A stretch of 64,000 bases of DNA from the NCBI RefSeq assembly GCF_000406105.1, contig NZ_CM001974.1, forward strand, positions 3,288,056 to 3,352,055. The letters are read 5' to 3'. The stretch comes from Dickeya chrysanthemi NCPPB 402. Lineage in GTDB: Bacteria > Pseudomonadota > Gammaproteobacteria > Enterobacterales > Enterobacteriaceae. Each line of letters opens with the position of its first letter. The stretch's first letter is position 1. Of this stretch, positions 11,573-22,416 are shown piece after piece. The translations under genes were made by a program, and so were the position numbers. The notes under the pieces are model-generated. The model saw nothing but the letters and a program-made list of their open reading frames with translations. It made no database searches and was not told the origin of the DNA.

Positions 11573-14380
11573 TTAATTAACGTTCAGCGCGTCATCAACC
11601 AGAGCTTGTTGTTGTTTCTGGTGTACGGACATATAGCCAACGGCGGGTGAGGCAGAGGCCGGGCGACCGGCATACCGCAACGATGCGCCAAAAGGAATCA
11701 CCTCACGGAAGTGGTGCTGACTGCAATACCATGCGCCTTGGTTCAGCGGCTCTTCCTGGCACCAGACAAAATCATGTACGTGAGCGAACGGCTCCAGCGC
11801 AGCCTGTACCGCCTGATGCGGGAACGGATATAGCTGTTCGATACGTACTATCGCCACATCGTTCTGTTCATTCTTACGACGCTGCTCCAGCAAATCATAG
11901 TAGACCTTGCCGGAGCACAGCACGACGCGCTTCACTGCTTTTGGATCCAGTTGGTCGATTTCCCCTATCGCTGGCTGGAACTGCCCATTAGCCAGCTCAT
12001 CCAGCGTAGACGTCGCCAGCGGATGGCGCAGCAACGATTTCGGCGACATGACCACTAACGGGCGACGCATACCGCGCAACGCCTGACGGCGCAACATGTG
12101 GTAAACCTGTGCCGGTGTTGACGGAACGCAAACCTGCATATTCTGTTCCGCGCACAATTGCAAATAGCGCTCCAGACGTGCGGAGGAGTGCTCCGGTCCC
12201 TGACCTTCGTAACCGTGCGGCAGCAACATGACCAGCCCGCACATACGGCCCCACTTCTGCTCGCCGGAGCTAATGAACTGGTCAATCACAACCTGCGCGC
12301 CGTTAGCGAAGTCACCAAACTGCGCTTCCCAAATGGTGAGCGTACGCGGCTCGGCAGTCGCATAACCGTATTCAAACGCCAGCACGGCTTCTTCAGACAG
12401 CACCGAGTCCCAGACATTGAAGACGCCCTGAGCATTATGAACGTGCATCAACGGCGTATAGGTGGAACCGCCCTTCTGGTTATGCACCACAGCATGACGA
12501 TGGAAGAAGGTGCCGCGCCCGGCATCTTCACCGGATAAACGCACCGGGATGCCTTCATCCACCAGCGTAGCGTATGCCAGGGTTTCCGCTCCGCCCCAGT
12601 CAAACGCCTTTTCTCCCGCCGCCATTTCAGCACGGTCGTTATAAATCTTGGCGACGCGTGGTTGCATTTCCAGCGCTTCCGGCACTTCGCTGATACGTCG
12701 CGCCAGTTCCTGTAAACGCTTGGTTTCAACTTTATGCGGATAAGGCTCGTCCCACTCATGGTTGAGATAAGACATCCAGGTGAAAGAATGCATATCCATC
12801 GGACGCCACTCGTCTACCACGCATTCGCCGGCATCCAGCGCATCGCGATAAAGATTAACCATCTCGGTAGCGTCTTCCAGCGTCGCCACTTTTTGCTGTT
12901 CCAGACGATCGGCATAAATTTTGCGAGGGGTCGGATGCTTTTTGATTTTCTGGTACATCACCGGCTGGGTAGCGCTCGGTTCGTCGGCTTCGTTATGGCC
13001 ATGACGGCGGTAGCACACCAGATCGATGAAAACATCACGCTGGAAGGTGTTGCGGAAATCCAACGCCAGACGGGTAACAAACGCTACCGCTTCCGGGTCG
13101 TCAGCATTGACGTGGAAGATCGGTGCCTGCACCATCTTACCGATGTCAGTACAATATTCGGTGGAACGTGCATCGCGAGGGTTGGAAGTGGTAAAACCAA
13201 CCTGGTTATTGATGACGATACGAATAGTGCCGCCGACTTCATATCCACGCGCCTTGGACATGTTCAGGGTTTCCTGCACCACACCCTGACCGGTAATCGC
13301 CGCATCGCCATGAATCGTAATCGGCAATACCAGAGAACTGCTGGGATTATCCAGACGATCGATACGAGCCCGCACCGACCCGATCACGACCGGGCTGACA
13401 ATTTCCAGATGCGAGGGGTTGAACGCCAACGCCAGATGGACTTTGCCGCCTTCAGTTTCCATATCCGATGAGAAGCCCTGATGGTACTTCACATCGCCAG
13501 TGCCAAGGTGATCTTTGTGCTTACCGGAAAACTCGTCGAACAAGTCCTGGGATTTTTTCCCCATCACGTTCACCAGCACGTTGAGACGCCCACGGTGGGC
13601 CATCCCTACGACCACTTCACGCGTACCATTCTTACCCGCGTGACGGATAATTTCCTTCAGCATTGGGATCAGCGCATCGCCGCCTTCCAGCGAGAAACGC
13701 TTGGCGCCGGGGAACTTGGCGCCCAGATAGCGCTCCAGCCCTTCGGCAGCGGTCAGTTCTTTCAGGAAACGTTTTCTTTCTTCAACGGTAAAACTCGGCT
13801 GCCCCACCACTGATTCAATACGCTGCTGAATCCAGCGTTTTTCCTCAGTATTGGTGATGTGCATGTATTCCGCGCCGATCGAACCACAGTAAGTCTGCTT
13901 AAGCGCAGCATACAGCTCGCCGAGCGGCATCGTTTCTTTACCGATGGCAAACGAGCCAACGTTAAAGGTCTCTTTCAGATCATCGTCCGTCAGATTGTGG
14001 TAAGCCAGGTCAAGATCCGCTACACGATCCTGCTTCCACAACCCCAACGGATCAAGATTGGCGTGCTGATGCCCACGGAAACGGAATGCGTTAATCAGCT
14101 GCAATACTTTGACTTGCTTGGCATCACTGTCAGGATCAGTAATGGAAGAAGTGTAACGCGATGCATCTTTCGCCAGACGGCGAAAATAATCGCGGGTTTT
14201 GGAGTGAAGTTGATCCGGTTTAACCCCAGTGGTAGGAAGTTGTTGAAAAATCGAACGCCAGCTGTGATCGACAGAGTCAGGGTCGGTTAAAAAATCTTCA
14301 TAGAGCTGCTCTATGTAGGACTGGTTCGCGCCCGCCAGATAGGAGGAATCCAGCCAGGCCTTCATTGCGCCGTTCTGCAT
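11573..14380 (-). CDS. sucA: 2-oxoglutarate dehydrogenase E1 component
   Basis: Thiamine-diphosphate-dependent decarboxylase of 2-oxoglutarate, 935 residues, close to the E. coli length. The N-terminus MQNGAMKAWLDSSYLAGANQ matches the family start and includes the region that binds E2. GMAHRGRLNVLVNV and GDAAITGQGVVQETLNMS are conserved cofactor and active-site stretches. It is preceded by a 368-bp structured gap after sdhB. Confidence 0.98.
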   Translation of the reverse strand: MQNGAMKAWLDSSYLAGANQSYIEQLYEDFLTDPDSVDHSWRSIFQQLPTTGVKPDQLHSKTRDYFRRLAKDASRYTSSITDPDSDAKQVKVLQLINAFRFRGHQHANLDPLGLWKQDRVADLDLAYHNLTDDDLKETFNVGSFAIGKETMPLGELYAALKQTYCGSIGAEYMHITNTEEKRWIQQRIESVVGQPSFTVEERKRFLKELTAAEGLERYLGAKFPGAKRFSLEGGDALIPMLKEIIRHAGKNGTREVVVGMAHRGRLNVLVNVMGKKSQDLFDEFSGKHKDHLGTGDVKYHQGFSSDMETEGGKVHLALAFNPSHLEIVSPVVIGSVRARIDRLDNPSSSLVLPITIHGDAAITGQGVVQETLNMSKARGYEVGGTIRIVINNQVGFTTSNPRDARSTEYCTDIGKMVQAPIFHVNADDPEAVAFVTRLALDFRNTFQRDVFIDLVCYRRHGHNEADEPSATQPVMYQKIKKHPTPRKIYADRLEQQKVATLEDATEMVNLYRDALDAGECVVDEWRPMDMHSFTWMSYLNHEWDEPYPHKVETKRLQELARRISEVPEALEMQPRVAKIYNDRAEMAAGEKAFDWGGAETLAYATLVDEGIPVRLSGEDAGRGTFFHRHAVVHNQKGGSTYTPLMHVHNAQGVFNVWDSVLSEEAVLAFEYGYATAEPRTLTIWEAQFGDFANGAQVVIDQFISSGEQKWGRMCGLVMLLPHGYEGQGPEHSSARLERYLQLCAEQNMQVCVPSTPAQVYHMLRRQALRGMRRPLVVMSPKSLLRHPLATSTLDELANGQFQPAIGEIDQLDPKAVKRVVLCSGKVYYDLLEQRRKNEQNDVAIVRIEQLYPFPHQAVQAALEPFAHVHDFVWCQEEPLNQGAWYCSQHHFREVIPFGASLRYAGRPASASPAVGYMSVHQKQQQALVDDALNVN

Positions 14381-14607
14381 TATGATCCCTTAAGCTAATA
14401 AGCTTCAGTTTTCGCCGTAGTTAACATGTCTTAATCTTGCCGTTATAAAACGGGTTGCCGTAAAAACGGTTCACTTGCTGTGCCTGATTTCGCACCATTT
14501 GGATATTCCTATCCCGAAGGAACCTTTAAAAAACGGTTCAGGCGCGCGAGCCGGTTTTTAAAGGTTTCCTGCCGTTCCCCCGCGTTGCTGCGGGGGAACA
14601 TATTGAC
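14381..14607 (-). promoter_or_regulatory. sucA upstream region with two strong inverted repeats
   Basis: Between the ERIC element and sucA, the transcript can form two consecutive hairpins: a 9-bp perfect stem (14575-14583 with 14590-14598), then an 18-bp nearly perfect stem (14518-14536 with 14551-14570, one bulge and one mismatch). Inside the second, the CCG arm is followed by a run of six T, so it looks like a partial terminator for sdhCDAB. In E. coli a separate suc promoter lies in this gap; none could be defined here. Confidence 0.55.
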
Positions 14608-14734
14608 TATACCCGTCATACTTCAAGCTGCAGATGCGTTGGCTTTCCTCGCTCACCCCGGTCACTTACTTGTGTAAGCTCCCAGGGATTCGCTGTATCG
14701 TCGCCTTCCTGCAACTCGAACTATTTCGGCTATA
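14608..14734. repeat. ERIC element, full-length 127 bp
   Basis: An Enterobacterial Repetitive Intergenic Consensus copy running from TATACCCGTCATACTTCAAG to a closing TATA. It contains the central block GTGTAAGCTCCCAGGGATTC, close to the ERIC consensus. Length is exactly 127 bp. It lies 14 bp after the sdhB stop and so is transcribed in the sdh-suc message, where it can fold into a long hairpin. Confidence 0.95.
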
Positions 14735-14748
14735 CATGCGTCTGAAAA

Positions 14749-15465
14749 TCAGGCGCTACGCTGCAACAACATCGACTTGATATGCCCAATGGCACGCGTC
14801 GGGTTCAGCCCTTTCGGGCAAACGCTGACGCAGTTCATGATGCTGTGACAACGGAATACACTGAAAGCATCGTTCAGGTCATCCAGACGCGATTTCGTTT
14901 CCGTATCACGGCTATCGATCAGGAAACGGTAGGCAGCCAGCAGACCGGCAGGCCCGATAAACTTATCCGGGTTCCACCAGAACGACGGACAGGATGTAGA
15001 ACAGCAAGCGCACATAATGCACTCATACAACCCGTCCAGTTTTTCCCGCTGCTGCGGCGATTGCAAATGCTCGCGAGCAGGCGGATTTTGCCCATTATTC
15101 AACAGGTAAGGCTTAATTTTCTCATATTGGGCGTAGAACTGCCCCATGTCTACCACCAAATCGCGCACCACCGGCAACCCCGGCAAGGGACGGATCACAA
15201 TTTTGTTATTACCATTGCGTAGGGTGGATACTGGGGTGATACACGCCAAGCCATTCTTGCCATTCATGTTCAGGCCGTCGGAACCGCACACGCCTTCACG
15301 GCAGGAACGACGAAATGCCAGCGTCGGGTCCTGCTCTTTCAGGAGAATCAACGCATCCAACAGCATCATGTCGCGGCCTTCTTCCGCCTCCAGCGTATAG
15401 TCCTGCATGCGCGGGGCGCTATCGACATCCGGGTTGTAACGATAAATGGAAAATTCAACTTTCAT
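14749..15465 (-). CDS. sdhB: Succinate dehydrogenase iron-sulfur subunit
   Basis: SdhB carries electrons from FAD to ubiquinone through [2Fe-2S], [4Fe-4S] and [3Fe-4S] clusters. The CREGVCGSDGLNMNG motif binds the first; CIMCACCSTSCPSFWW and FRCHSIMNCVSVCPKGLNP bind the others. I set the start at the ATG of MKVEFSIYRYNPDVD (238 residues, the E. coli length), preceded by GGAGA; an upstream in-frame ATG would add six residues. It follows sdhA by 18 bp. Confidence 0.97.
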   Translation of the reverse strand: MKVEFSIYRYNPDVDSAPRMQDYTLEAEEGRDMMLLDALILLKEQDPTLAFRRSCREGVCGSDGLNMNGKNGLACITPVSTLRNGNNKIVIRPLPGLPVVRDLVVDMGQFYAQYEKIKPYLLNNGQNPPAREHLQSPQQREKLDGLYECIMCACCSTSCPSFWWNPDKFIGPAGLLAAYRFLIDSRDTETKSRLDDLNDAFSVFRCHSIMNCVSVCPKGLNPTRAIGHIKSMLLQRSA

Positions 15466-15483
15466 CGCTTTATCTCCGCACAA

Positions 15484-17250
15484 TTAATAGGTACGCACTT
15501 TCGGCGGGAACGCCGGACGCAGTTTAGGCTGCATGTTGACCTCACGGCGCGTCATGCTTTCGGTTTGCGGTTGATACAGCGAATGGCACAACCAATTTTC
15601 GTCATCACGATCAGGATAGTCGAATCGACTGTGGGCACCACGGCTTTCAGTACGGAAGTTTGCAGACACCGCGGTGGCATAAGCCGTTTCCATCAGGTTA
15701 TCCAGCTCCAGGCATTCGATACGCTGGGTGTTGAACTCGCTTGATGTGTCGTCCAGACGGGCGTTTTTGAGACGTTCGCGAATCACTTTCAACTCGTCCA
15801 GCCCCTTCGCCATCGCATCGCCTTCGCGGAACACCGAGAAGTTGTTCTGCATACAAGACTGCAACGCTTTACGGATTTCTACCGGATCTTCACCGGAACG
15901 CGTGTTGTTCCAACGGTTAAGTCTGTCCAGCGAGGCTTCGATATCGGAATCGCCGGCATCACGGGTAACGCCTTGTTCAGCCAGAGACTCCTGCAGGTGC
16001 ATACCGGCGGAACGACCGAATACCACCAAGTCCAGTAACGAGTTGCCGCCTAAACGGTTAGCACCGTGCACCGATACACAGGCGATTTCACCCACAGCGA
16101 ACAGACCTGGGATCACCTCGTCCTCGCCCTTCTCGTTCACCGTCAGCGCTTGTCCCGTTACTTTGGTTGGGATACCGCCCATCATATAGTGGCAAGTCGG
16201 GATAACCGGAATCGGCTCTTTCACCGGGTCGACGTGGGCAAATGTACGAGACAGCTCCAGAATTCCCGGCAGACGAGACTCAAGCACCTCTTTGCCCAGG
16301 TGATCGAGTTTCAGCTTGGCATGCGGCCCCCAAGGACCATCACAGCCACGCCCCTCACGGATTTCAATCATGATGGAGCGAGCCACCACGTCACGCCCTG
16401 CCAGATCTTTAGCGTTAGGCGCATAGCGTTCCATAAAACGCTCACCGTGTTTGTTCAACAGGTAACCGCCCTCACCGCGGCAACCTTCGGTCACCAGCAC
16501 ACCGGCGCCGGCGATGCCGGTCGGGTGGAACTGCCACATTTCCATGTCCTGCACCGGTACACCGGCACGCAGCGCCATACCGACGCCGTCGCCGGTGTTG
16601 ATGTGAGCATTGGTAGTGGATTGATAAATACGGCCGGCGCCGCCGGTTGCCAGCACCGTGGCACGGGCTTTGAAATAAACCACTTCGCCGGTTTCAATAC
16701 AGATAGCCGTACAACCGACCACCGCGCCATCCTGGTTTTTCACCAGATCCAACGCATACCATTCGGAAAAAATGGTGGTGTGGTTTTTCAGGTTCTGCTG
16801 ATACAGCGTATGCAACAGCGCATGGCCGGTACGGTCCGCCGCCGCCGCGGTACGGGCAGCCTGCTCGCCGCCGAAATTCTTGGACTGACCGCCGAACGGA
16901 CGCTGATAAATGCGGCCATCATCCAGACGGGAGAACGGCAATCCCATATGTTCCAGTTCCAGAATCGCTTCCGGGCCTGTTTTACACATATATTCAATCG
17001 CGTCCTGGTCACCGATATAGTCGGAGCCTTTTACGGTGTCATACATGTGCCATTCCCAGTTATCCTCGTGGCTATTGCCTAGCGCTACCGTAATGCCGCC
17101 CTGAGCGGATACAGTATGAGAACGAGTCGGGAACACTTTTGATAATAAGGCGCAAGACAACCCCATTTGGGAAATCTGCAGCGCAGCGCGCATACCTGCA
17201 CCGCCTGCACCGACAACAACGGCATCAAACTCTCTGACTGGCAAATTCAT
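15484..17250 (-). CDS. sdhA: Succinate dehydrogenase flavoprotein subunit
   Basis: The catalytic subunit oxidises succinate to fumarate and covalently binds FAD at His45 ([13 protein letters not shown]). The [12 protein letters not shown]ossmann motif is at about residues 14-25. The start at [12 protein letters not shown] gives 588 residues, matching E. coli. The start overlaps the sdhD stop by 1 nt (TAATG). Confidence 0.98.
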   Translation of the reverse strand: MNLPVREFDAVVVGAGGAGMRAALQISQMGLSCALLSKVFPTRSHTVSAQGGITVALGNSHEDNWEWHMYDTVKGSDYIGDQDAIEYMCKTGPEAILELEHMGLPFSRLDDGRIYQRPFGGQSKNFGGEQAARTAAAADRTGHALLHTLYQQNLKNHTTIFSEWYALDLVKNQDGAVVGCTAICIETGEVVYFKARATVLATGGAGRIYQSTTNAHINTGDGVGMALRAGVPVQDMEMWQFHPTGIAGAGVLVTEGCRGEGGYLLNKHGERFMERYAPNAKDLAGRDVVARSIMIEIREGRGCDGPWGPHAKLKLDHLGKEVLESRLPGILELSRTFAHVDPVKEPIPVIPTCHYMMGGIPTKVTGQALTVNEKGEDEVIPGLFAVGEIACVSVHGANRLGGNSLLDLVVFGRSAGMHLQESLAEQGVTRDAGDSDIEASLDRLNRWNNTRSGEDPVEIRKALQSCMQNNFSVFREGDAMAKGLDELKVIRERLKNARLDDTSSEFNTQRIECLELDNLMETAYATAVSANFRTESRGAHSRFDYPDRDDENWLCHSLYQPQTESMTRREVNMQPKLRPAFPPKVRTY

Positions 17251-17597
17251 TACGCACCCCACACCACAACAGTTCCATAAATGACATACACCAACAACGC
17301 GACCACAATAGCCAGCTGTAAGGTCAGCCGAATAGCCAGCGGTTTGATGTAGTCAGTCAACACCTGCCACATCCCGATCCAGGCATGGACCAGAATGGCG
17401 AACAAAGTCAGCAGGGTGAACACCTTGGTGAGATGCATAGCGAAGAAACCACGCCAGACTTCATATGTGATGTGGCCGGCGCTGGCCACAAAACCAACGA
17501 TATAAAGGATATACAGCACGATGACGATGGCAGAAGCGCGAATTAACAACCAATCGTGTACGCCATTACGCCCCAATGCGGAGGCATTGCTTACCAT
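17250..17597 (-). CDS. sdhD: Succinate dehydrogenase membrane anchor subunit SdhD
   Basis: A 115-residue membrane anchor with three transmembrane helices that binds haem b556 and ubiquinone together with SdhC. The start at [16 protein letters not shown] matches E. coli exactly in length; a much longer in-frame extension upstream lies over sdhC and is not real. The ATG sits before the end of sdhC (7-nt overlap), so its translation is coupled to sdhC. Confidence 0.97.
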   Translation of the reverse strand: MVSNASALGRNGVHDWLLIRASAIVIVLYILYIVGFVASAGHITYEVWRGFFAMHLTKVFTLLTLFAILVHAWIGMWQVLTDYIKPLAIRLTLQLAIVVALLVYVIYGTVVVWGA

Positions 17598-17980
17598 ACG
17601 AGGACTCCAGCCAAAAGTGAAAGCACGACAGTAATGATGAAAGAGATTTTTGCAGAACGTGATCCCGCCTCGAAGTTCTCTTCGATGTAGCCGAAATCCA
17701 TCAACAGATGACGCAGACCACCGACAATATGATAGGCCAGTGCGGTCAGAATGCCCCAGACAATGAATTTTACGATGAAGCCGCTCATGATGGCCGCTGC
17801 CTGAGCAAACCCTTCCTGCGAAGAGAGTGAAAGGCCCAACAGCCACAACAGAATACCCACAGCGACAAACGTAATAACGCCGGAGACACGGTGAAGAATA
17901 GATGCTATCGCGGTAACGGGGAACCGGATCGTCTGCAGATCCAGATTGACAGGTCTTTGTTTTTTCACGGGTTTGCCCAC
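17591..17980 (-). CDS. sdhC: Succinate dehydrogenase cytochrome b556 subunit SdhC
   Basis: The SdhC anchor has three transmembrane helices and a haem-ligating His in [16 protein letters not shown]. The GTG at 17978-17980, giving (M)[20 protein letters not shown], yields 129 residues, the E. coli length; the upstream ATG at 18061 would add 27 polar residues not seen in the family. Conservation therefore favours the GTG, though its Shine-Dalgarno is not obvious. First gene of sdhCDAB-sucABCD. Confidence 0.92.
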   Translation of the reverse strand: MGKPVKKQRPVNLDLQTIRFPVTAIASILHRVSGVITFVAVGILLWLLGLSLSSQEGFAQAAAIMSGFIVKFIVWGILTALAYHIVGGLRHLLMDFGYIEENFEAGSRSAKISFIITVVLSLLAGVLVW

Positions 17981-18635
17981 ACAGCTTTTATTATTTTCTT
18001 CCTCCGGACCTGTTGTGGGGTCAGACAGTGTGGACGATGAGACGATGCTTGTCTCTGTCAATGCGCGACTGAATATGAATCCTTTATTTCACTCACACAA
18101 ATCGATCACACTGGGTGCTCCTACTGCAGGGTATTCCGGAGACCTGGCGGCAGTATAGGCACTTCACATTCCCATTACAATTACCCTACAAACTGTTTGG
18201 GCACATTTGCCCTGAACAGTGATTGAGATCACGATTTTCACAATTTATATAAAATTAATTATCTGATTTGACAAATCTTCAACATTTAAATTACAACTAG
18301 GGCCCAAGAAACCCTATTGCCCTGTTAAAGCTCATCGGTAGCTCTTTCCCATTCACCAAAGTTATGTAACAGTGGGAAACAAAGTCCCCGGAAAAGTGAT
18401 AAGTACTGGCTACACTTGTTAGAGTAGGACAGGGCTAAATACCCGAGCTGGGAGAGCAACGCGTTCATCCTGACAGTGGCTGCCTGACGATAGACGATAT
18501 AATGGTCAACTCTGTACCCGATTCCATTTCCGATCACAGAGTGATGTCTGGTCTGTTTACTTTGTCCAGCGTGCGGGCATGACGGTATTTCTGCAGTGAC
18601 GAATTTTTAAAATTAAAGCGCTAAGGAGACTGTAA
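17981..18635. promoter_or_regulatory. Divergent sdhC-gltA control region
   Basis: This 655-bp region holds the promoters for the sdh-suc operon (minus) and gltA (plus). A TATAAT hexamer at 18498-18503 on the plus strand may be a gltA -10 box, though no good -35 was found at normal spacing. The centre (18235-18300) is AT-rich. E. coli controls this region through CRP, ArcA and FNR; one CRP-like site is listed separately. Confidence 0.6.
18218..18233. promoter_or_regulatory. CRP-like site between sdhC and gltA
   Basis: AGTGA-TTGAGA-TCACG matches the CRP consensus TGTGA-N6-TCACA at 8 of 10 half-site positions. It lies 238 bp upstream of the sdhC GTG, consistent with the known cAMP-CRP activation of sdh. 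Confidence 0.5.
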
Positions 18636-19922
18636 ATGGCTGATAAAAAAGCAACGCTTACGATAGACGGCAAAGAAGCGATTGAGCTGAATGTCTTGTC
18701 TGGTACGCTCGGCAACGATGAAATTGATATTCGTAGCCTTGGTTCTAAAGGTTATTTCACGTTTGACCCCGGTTTCACCTCCACCGCATCCTGCGAATCC
18801 AAAATCACTTACATTGACGGCGACGTGGGCGTACTGCTGCACCGCGGCTATCCGATTGCGCAACTGGCGGAAAAATCCAATTATCTGGAAGTCTGTTATA
18901 TCCTGTTGTTCGGCGAAGCGCCGACGCAAGAACAGTATGACACCTTCAAGACCACCGTTACCCGTCACACGATGATTCACGAGCAGATCACCCGCTTGTT
19001 CCACGGCTTCCGTCGTGACTCTCATCCCATGGCGGTATTGTGCGGCGTAACGGGTGCGCTGGCGGCCTTCTACCATGATTCGCTGGACATCGGCAACGAG
19101 CGTCACCGTGAGATTGCCGCTTATCGTCTGCTGTCGAAAATGCCGACCGTCGCTGCGATGTGCTACAAATACTCTATCGGCCAGCCGTTTGTTTATCCGC
19201 GCAATGACCTGTCCTATGCCGGTAACTTCCTGCACATGATGTTCTCCACCCCGTGTGAGGAATATGTGGTGAATCCGGTATTGGAACGCGCGATGGACCG
19301 CATCCTGATCCTGCATGCCGACCATGAGCAAAACGCCTCCACCTCCACCGTACGTACCGCAGGCTCTTCCGGTGCCAACCCGTTCGCCTGTATCGCCGCC
19401 GGTATCGCGTCGCTATGGGGGCCGGCACACGGCGGCGCCAACGAGGCTTGTCTGCGTATGCTGGAAGAAATCAGCTCAGTGGAGCACATTCCGGCGTTCA
19501 TTAAACGCGCTAAAGACAAGAACGACTCGTTCCGTCTAATGGGCTTCGGCCACCGTGTATATAAGAACTACGATCCGCGTGCGACGGTTATGCGTCAAAC
19601 CTGTCACGAAGTGCTGAAAGAACTGGGCACCAAAGATGACCTGCTGGAAGTGGCGATGGAGCTGGAAAACATCGCGCTGAACGACCCGTACTTCATCGAG
19701 CGTAAACTCTACCCCAACGTAGACTTCTACTCCGGCATCATCCTGAAAGCCATGGGCATTCCGTCCACCATGTTCACGGTGATTTTCGCGATGGCGCGTA
19801 CTGTTGGCTGGATTGCCCACTGGAGCGAAATGCACGGCGAAGGGCTGAAAATCGCCCGTCCGCGCCAGTTGTACACCGGTCATACCGAACGCAATTTCGA
19901 ACCGGTTATCACCAAGCGCTAA
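18636..19922 (+). CDS. gltA: Type II citrate synthase
   Basis: Citrate synthase condenses acetyl-CoA with oxaloacetate. The 428-residue length and N-terminal extension are those of the hexameric, NADH-inhibited Gram-negative type. Active-site blocks are visible as [12 protein letters not shown] and [21 protein letters not shown] precedes the ATG at good spacing. It is divergent from sdhC and monocistronic, ending at a strong terminator. Confidence 0.98.
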   Translation: MADKKATLTIDGKEAIELNVLSGTLGNDEIDIRSLGSKGYFTFDPGFTSTASCESKITYIDGDVGVLLHRGYPIAQLAEKSNYLEVCYILLFGEAPTQEQYDTFKTTVTRHTMIHEQITRLFHGFRRDSHPMAVLCGVTGALAAFYHDSLDIGNERHREIAAYRLLSKMPTVAAMCYKYSIGQPFVYPRNDLSYAGNFLHMMFSTPCEEYVVNPVLERAMDRILILHADHEQNASTSTVRTAGSSGANPFACIAAGIASLWGPAHGGANEACLRMLEEISSVEHIPAFIKRAKDKNDSFRLMGFGHRVYKNYDPRATVMRQTCHEVLKELGTKDDLLEVAMELENIALNDPYFIERKLYPNVDFYSGIILKAMGIPSTMFTVIFAMARTVGWIAHWSEMHGEGLKIARPRQLYTGHTERNFEPVITKR

Positions 19923-19942
19923 ATACTATTGCCGTTAATCGG

Positions 19943-19970
19943 AAAAGGTCGGGTTTTTACCCGACCTTTT
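19943..19970. terminator. Bidirectional terminator between gltA and pxpA
   Basis: A perfect 12-bp stem (19943-19954 with 19959-19970) with A-run and T-run arms can end gltA on the plus strand and pxpA on the minus strand. Confidence 0.92.
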
Positions 19971-20017
19971 TACTAATGGCACCGCTATTTCCTTGATGTT
20001 CAGGCACGTCATCTTCG

Positions 20018-20755
20018 TTAGCGTGCCGTAACCTGTATACCGTATTGGACGAAACTCTCCCTGAGTCGACGGGCAAAAAGCAGTGCATGCGCGTTATCGC
20101 CATGCAGGCAGACCGTTTCCGCCTGCACCGCAACCCAACTGCCATTGCCGGCACGAACCCGCTGACGCAACACCATTTCCAGCGTCTGAGCCAGCGCCAG
20201 CTCATCGCTGCTGATCACGGCAGAAGGCTGATCACGCGGCACCAGCGAACCATCCGCCTGATAGCTGCGGTCAGCGAACACCTCCTGGCGGGTTTTCAAC
20301 CCGGCTCGTTTGCCGGCACGAGTCAACTCACTGCCCGCCAACCCGACCAGACACAATGACGAGTCAACTGCCGCGACGGCACGGGCAATCGCATCCGCCA
20401 GCGCGGGGTCACGCGCCGCCTGATTGTAAAGCATGCCATGTGGTTTAACATGAAACAGACGCGCACCTTCCGCCTTGACGATCGCCGCCAGTGCGCCAAT
20501 CTGGTACAGCACCTGTGCATACACCGTTTCCGGCGGTACATTCATGGCCGTCCGGCCGAAGTTTTCACGATCGAAAAAACTCGGGTGAGCACCGATCGCC
20601 ACGCCATACTGGATAGCCCAACGCACCGACTGGCGCATCAGACTGGCGTCTCCGGCATGGAAACCACAGGCGATGTTAGCGGAAGACACCAGCTGTAACA
20701 GCGCCTCGTCATGTTGCCCGCCTTCACCCAGGTCGGCGTTCAGGTCAATTACCAT
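20018..20755 (-). CDS. pxpA: 5-oxoprolinase subunit PxpA (LamB/YcsF family)
   Basis: PxpA works with PxpBC to hydrolyse 5-oxoproline, a damage product of glutamine and glutamate, to glutamate with [20 protein letters not shown] and [12 protein letters not shown] are LamB/YcsF signatures. The start at this ATG gives 245 residues as in the family; the longer frame from 20818 lies inside pxpC. The ATG overlaps the pxpC stop by 11 nt. The nei gene that follows in E. coli is absent. Confidence 0.95.
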   Translation of the reverse strand: MVIDLNADLGEGGQHDEALLQLVSSANIACGFHAGDASLMRQSVRWAIQYGVAIGAHPSFFDRENFGRTAMNVPPETVYAQVLYQIGALAAIVKAEGARLFHVKPHGMLYNQAARDPALADAIARAVAAVDSSLCLVGLAGSELTRAGKRAGLKTRQEVFADRSYQADGSLVPRDQPSAVISSDELALAQTLEMVLRQRVRAGNGSWVAVQAETVCLHGDNAHALLFARRLRESFVQYGIQVTAR

Positions 20756-21674
20756 GTAACCTCCAGGCCAATTGATCCAGATAACGTTGCTGCTCCTGCC
20801 ATGCTCGCTGAGCCTCATCCAGCGAACAGCGGATAAAGTGAACCGGCTCCCCTAAACGTAACTGCGCCATATTGTATAAATCGGCATCAATGACACAGCC
20901 AATACGCGGATAACCGCCAGTAGTCTGTGCATCGGCCATCAATACGATCGGTTTACCGTTATGCGGTACCTGAATAACCCCCGGCAGCAAGCCGTGCGAC
21001 AACATTTCCCGCTGTTTTTCACGCTTCAACGTCGGCCCCAGCAGGCGGTAGCCCATGCGGTTACTCTGTGGGCTCAGATGCCAGCCGGTACGCCAGAAAT
21101 CATCGCGCGCCTCTTCACTAAATTCCTGATATTCCGGCCCCGGCAATACTCGCACCCGGTTGCTGAACAGCAGTTGCTTAACGCCGACCGAACGGCTGGG
21201 TAAGCGCCGCGGCACGCCCAGCGGCAGCTCATCCCCCTCCGCCAGCGGGCGTCCTGCCAGCCCGCCGATCCCGGCAGTTAAATCGGTACTGCGGGATCCC
21301 AGCACTTCCGGCACCGCAATGCCCCCGGATACCGCCAGATAGCTGCGCATACCGTTGCGCGGTGAGCGCAGGCGTAGCGTCTGCCCCCGTTGTACGGCGA
21401 AACACCAGCCGGTCCACAACGTCTTGCCATCCAGCGCGGCATGGCAGTCCGCTCCGCTCAACGCAATCCAGCATGGCGTGGTAAACGTGACCACCAGTTG
21501 CCCTAATGTGATTTCCAGCGCCGCCGCGTTCTCATCATTGCCTACTAGCAAGTTAGCGAGTTTTAATGCCGGACTATCCAGCGCGCCGCACTGACTGATC
21601 CCCAACCGACGCCACCCCGGACGCCCGAGATCCTGCACGGTGGTCTGTAATCCTGCCCGGATAATCTTCAGCAT
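20745..21674 (-). CDS. pxpC: 5-oxoprolinase subunit PxpC (biotin-dependent carboxylase-like)
   Basis: PxpC (YbgK) resembles the KipA/urea amidolyase-associated domain and forms the 5-oxoproline phosphorylating complex with PxpB. The 309-residue length matches the family; [25 protein letters not shown] is the typical N-terminus, and [16 protein letters not shown] a conserved C-terminal block. It overlaps pxpB by 7 nt and pxpA by 11 nt. Confidence 0.95.
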   Translation of the reverse strand: MLKIIRAGLQTTVQDLGRPGWRRLGISQCGALDSPALKLANLLVGNDENAAALEITLGQLVVTFTTPCWIALSGADCHAALDGKTLWTGWCFAVQRGQTLRLRSPRNGMRSYLAVSGGIAVPEVLGSRSTDLTAGIGGLAGRPLAEGDELPLGVPRRLPSRSVGVKQLLFSNRVRVLPGPEYQEFSEEARDDFWRTGWHLSPQSNRMGYRLLGPTLKREKQREMLSHGLLPGVIQVPHNGKPIVLMADAQTTGGYPRIGCVIDADLYNMAQLRLGEPVHFIRCSLDEAQRAWQEQQRYLDQLAWRLHGN

Positions 21675-22327
21675 ATTCCCTCCCGCTGCGGTACGAAGCG
21701 TACCTGGTCCCCTGGCCTTAGCAACACAGGCGGCATTTGCGTCGGCTGAAACAGTGCCAGCGATGTCCGGCCAATCAGTTGCCAGCCGCCCGGCGTACTG
21801 AGTGGATAAATCCCGGTCTGATTGCCGCCAATCGCTACCGACCCGGCAGGCACTCGTACGCGCGGCTCGGCGCGGCGCGGTGTGGACAACGCCTCATCCA
21901 GCCCGCCGAGATAGGGAAACCCGGGCTGGAAACCAAGGAAATAGACGGTATAGCGCCCGGCGGCATGACGTTCCACCACCTGCTGCGGCGTCATGCCGCA
22001 ATGTTCCGCCACGACCTTCAAATCCGGCCCCTGTTCGCCGCCATACATCACCGGAATGTTGACTTCACGTGGCTGCACCTCGAGGAAAGATTCACTCTCT
22101 TCCCACCAACGCTGCAACCGTTCAATGGCATCCAGCGCCTGCTGGTGCGGGTTGCTCAGCACCACCGTCAGGTTATTCATGCCGGGAATGACTTCACTGA
22201 CCTCGTCATGTTCAGCCAACCGTTCCGCCAGCCCCCAGATCCGTTGCTGGCTTTCCAGCCGTAGCGGTGGTTCCAGCTCCAGCACTACCGCCCTCTCGCC
22301 CAATAAATAACAGCGTGCGCGTTGCAT
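21668..22327 (-). CDS. pxpB: 5-oxoprolinase subunit PxpB (KipI/allophanate hydrolase subunit 1 family)
   Basis: PxpB (YbgJ) is the KipI-like subunit. The 219 residues start [20 protein letters not shown]; the conserved [14 protein letters not shown] and [20 protein letters not shown] stretches are plain. It is the first gene of pxpBCA and follows ybgI by 89 bp with no terminator seen, so ybgI may share the transcript. Confidence 0.95.
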   Translation of the reverse strand: MQRARCYLLGERAVVLELEPPLRLESQQRIWGLAERLAEHDEVSEVIPGMNNLTVVLSNPHQQALDAIERLQRWWEESESFLEVQPREVNIPVMYGGEQGPDLKVVAEHCGMTPQQVVERHAAGRYTVYFLGFQPGFPYLGGLDEALSTPRRAEPRVRVPAGSVAIGGNQTGIYPLSTPGGWQLIGRTSLALFQPTQMPPVLLRPGDQVRFVPQREGIC

Positions 22328-22416
22328 TCGTCCTCCCGCCAGTTGTTGTCTGCCTTAATCACGCACTCAAATCACGTACTCTCCCGCTATCGCATCATGC
22401 GTAGCATCGAGCCCGA

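Noticed and set aside
17598..17846. Long N-terminal extension of the sdhD frame
   Set aside because: It overlaps sdhC in another frame; the conserved 115-residue SdhD begins at 17597.
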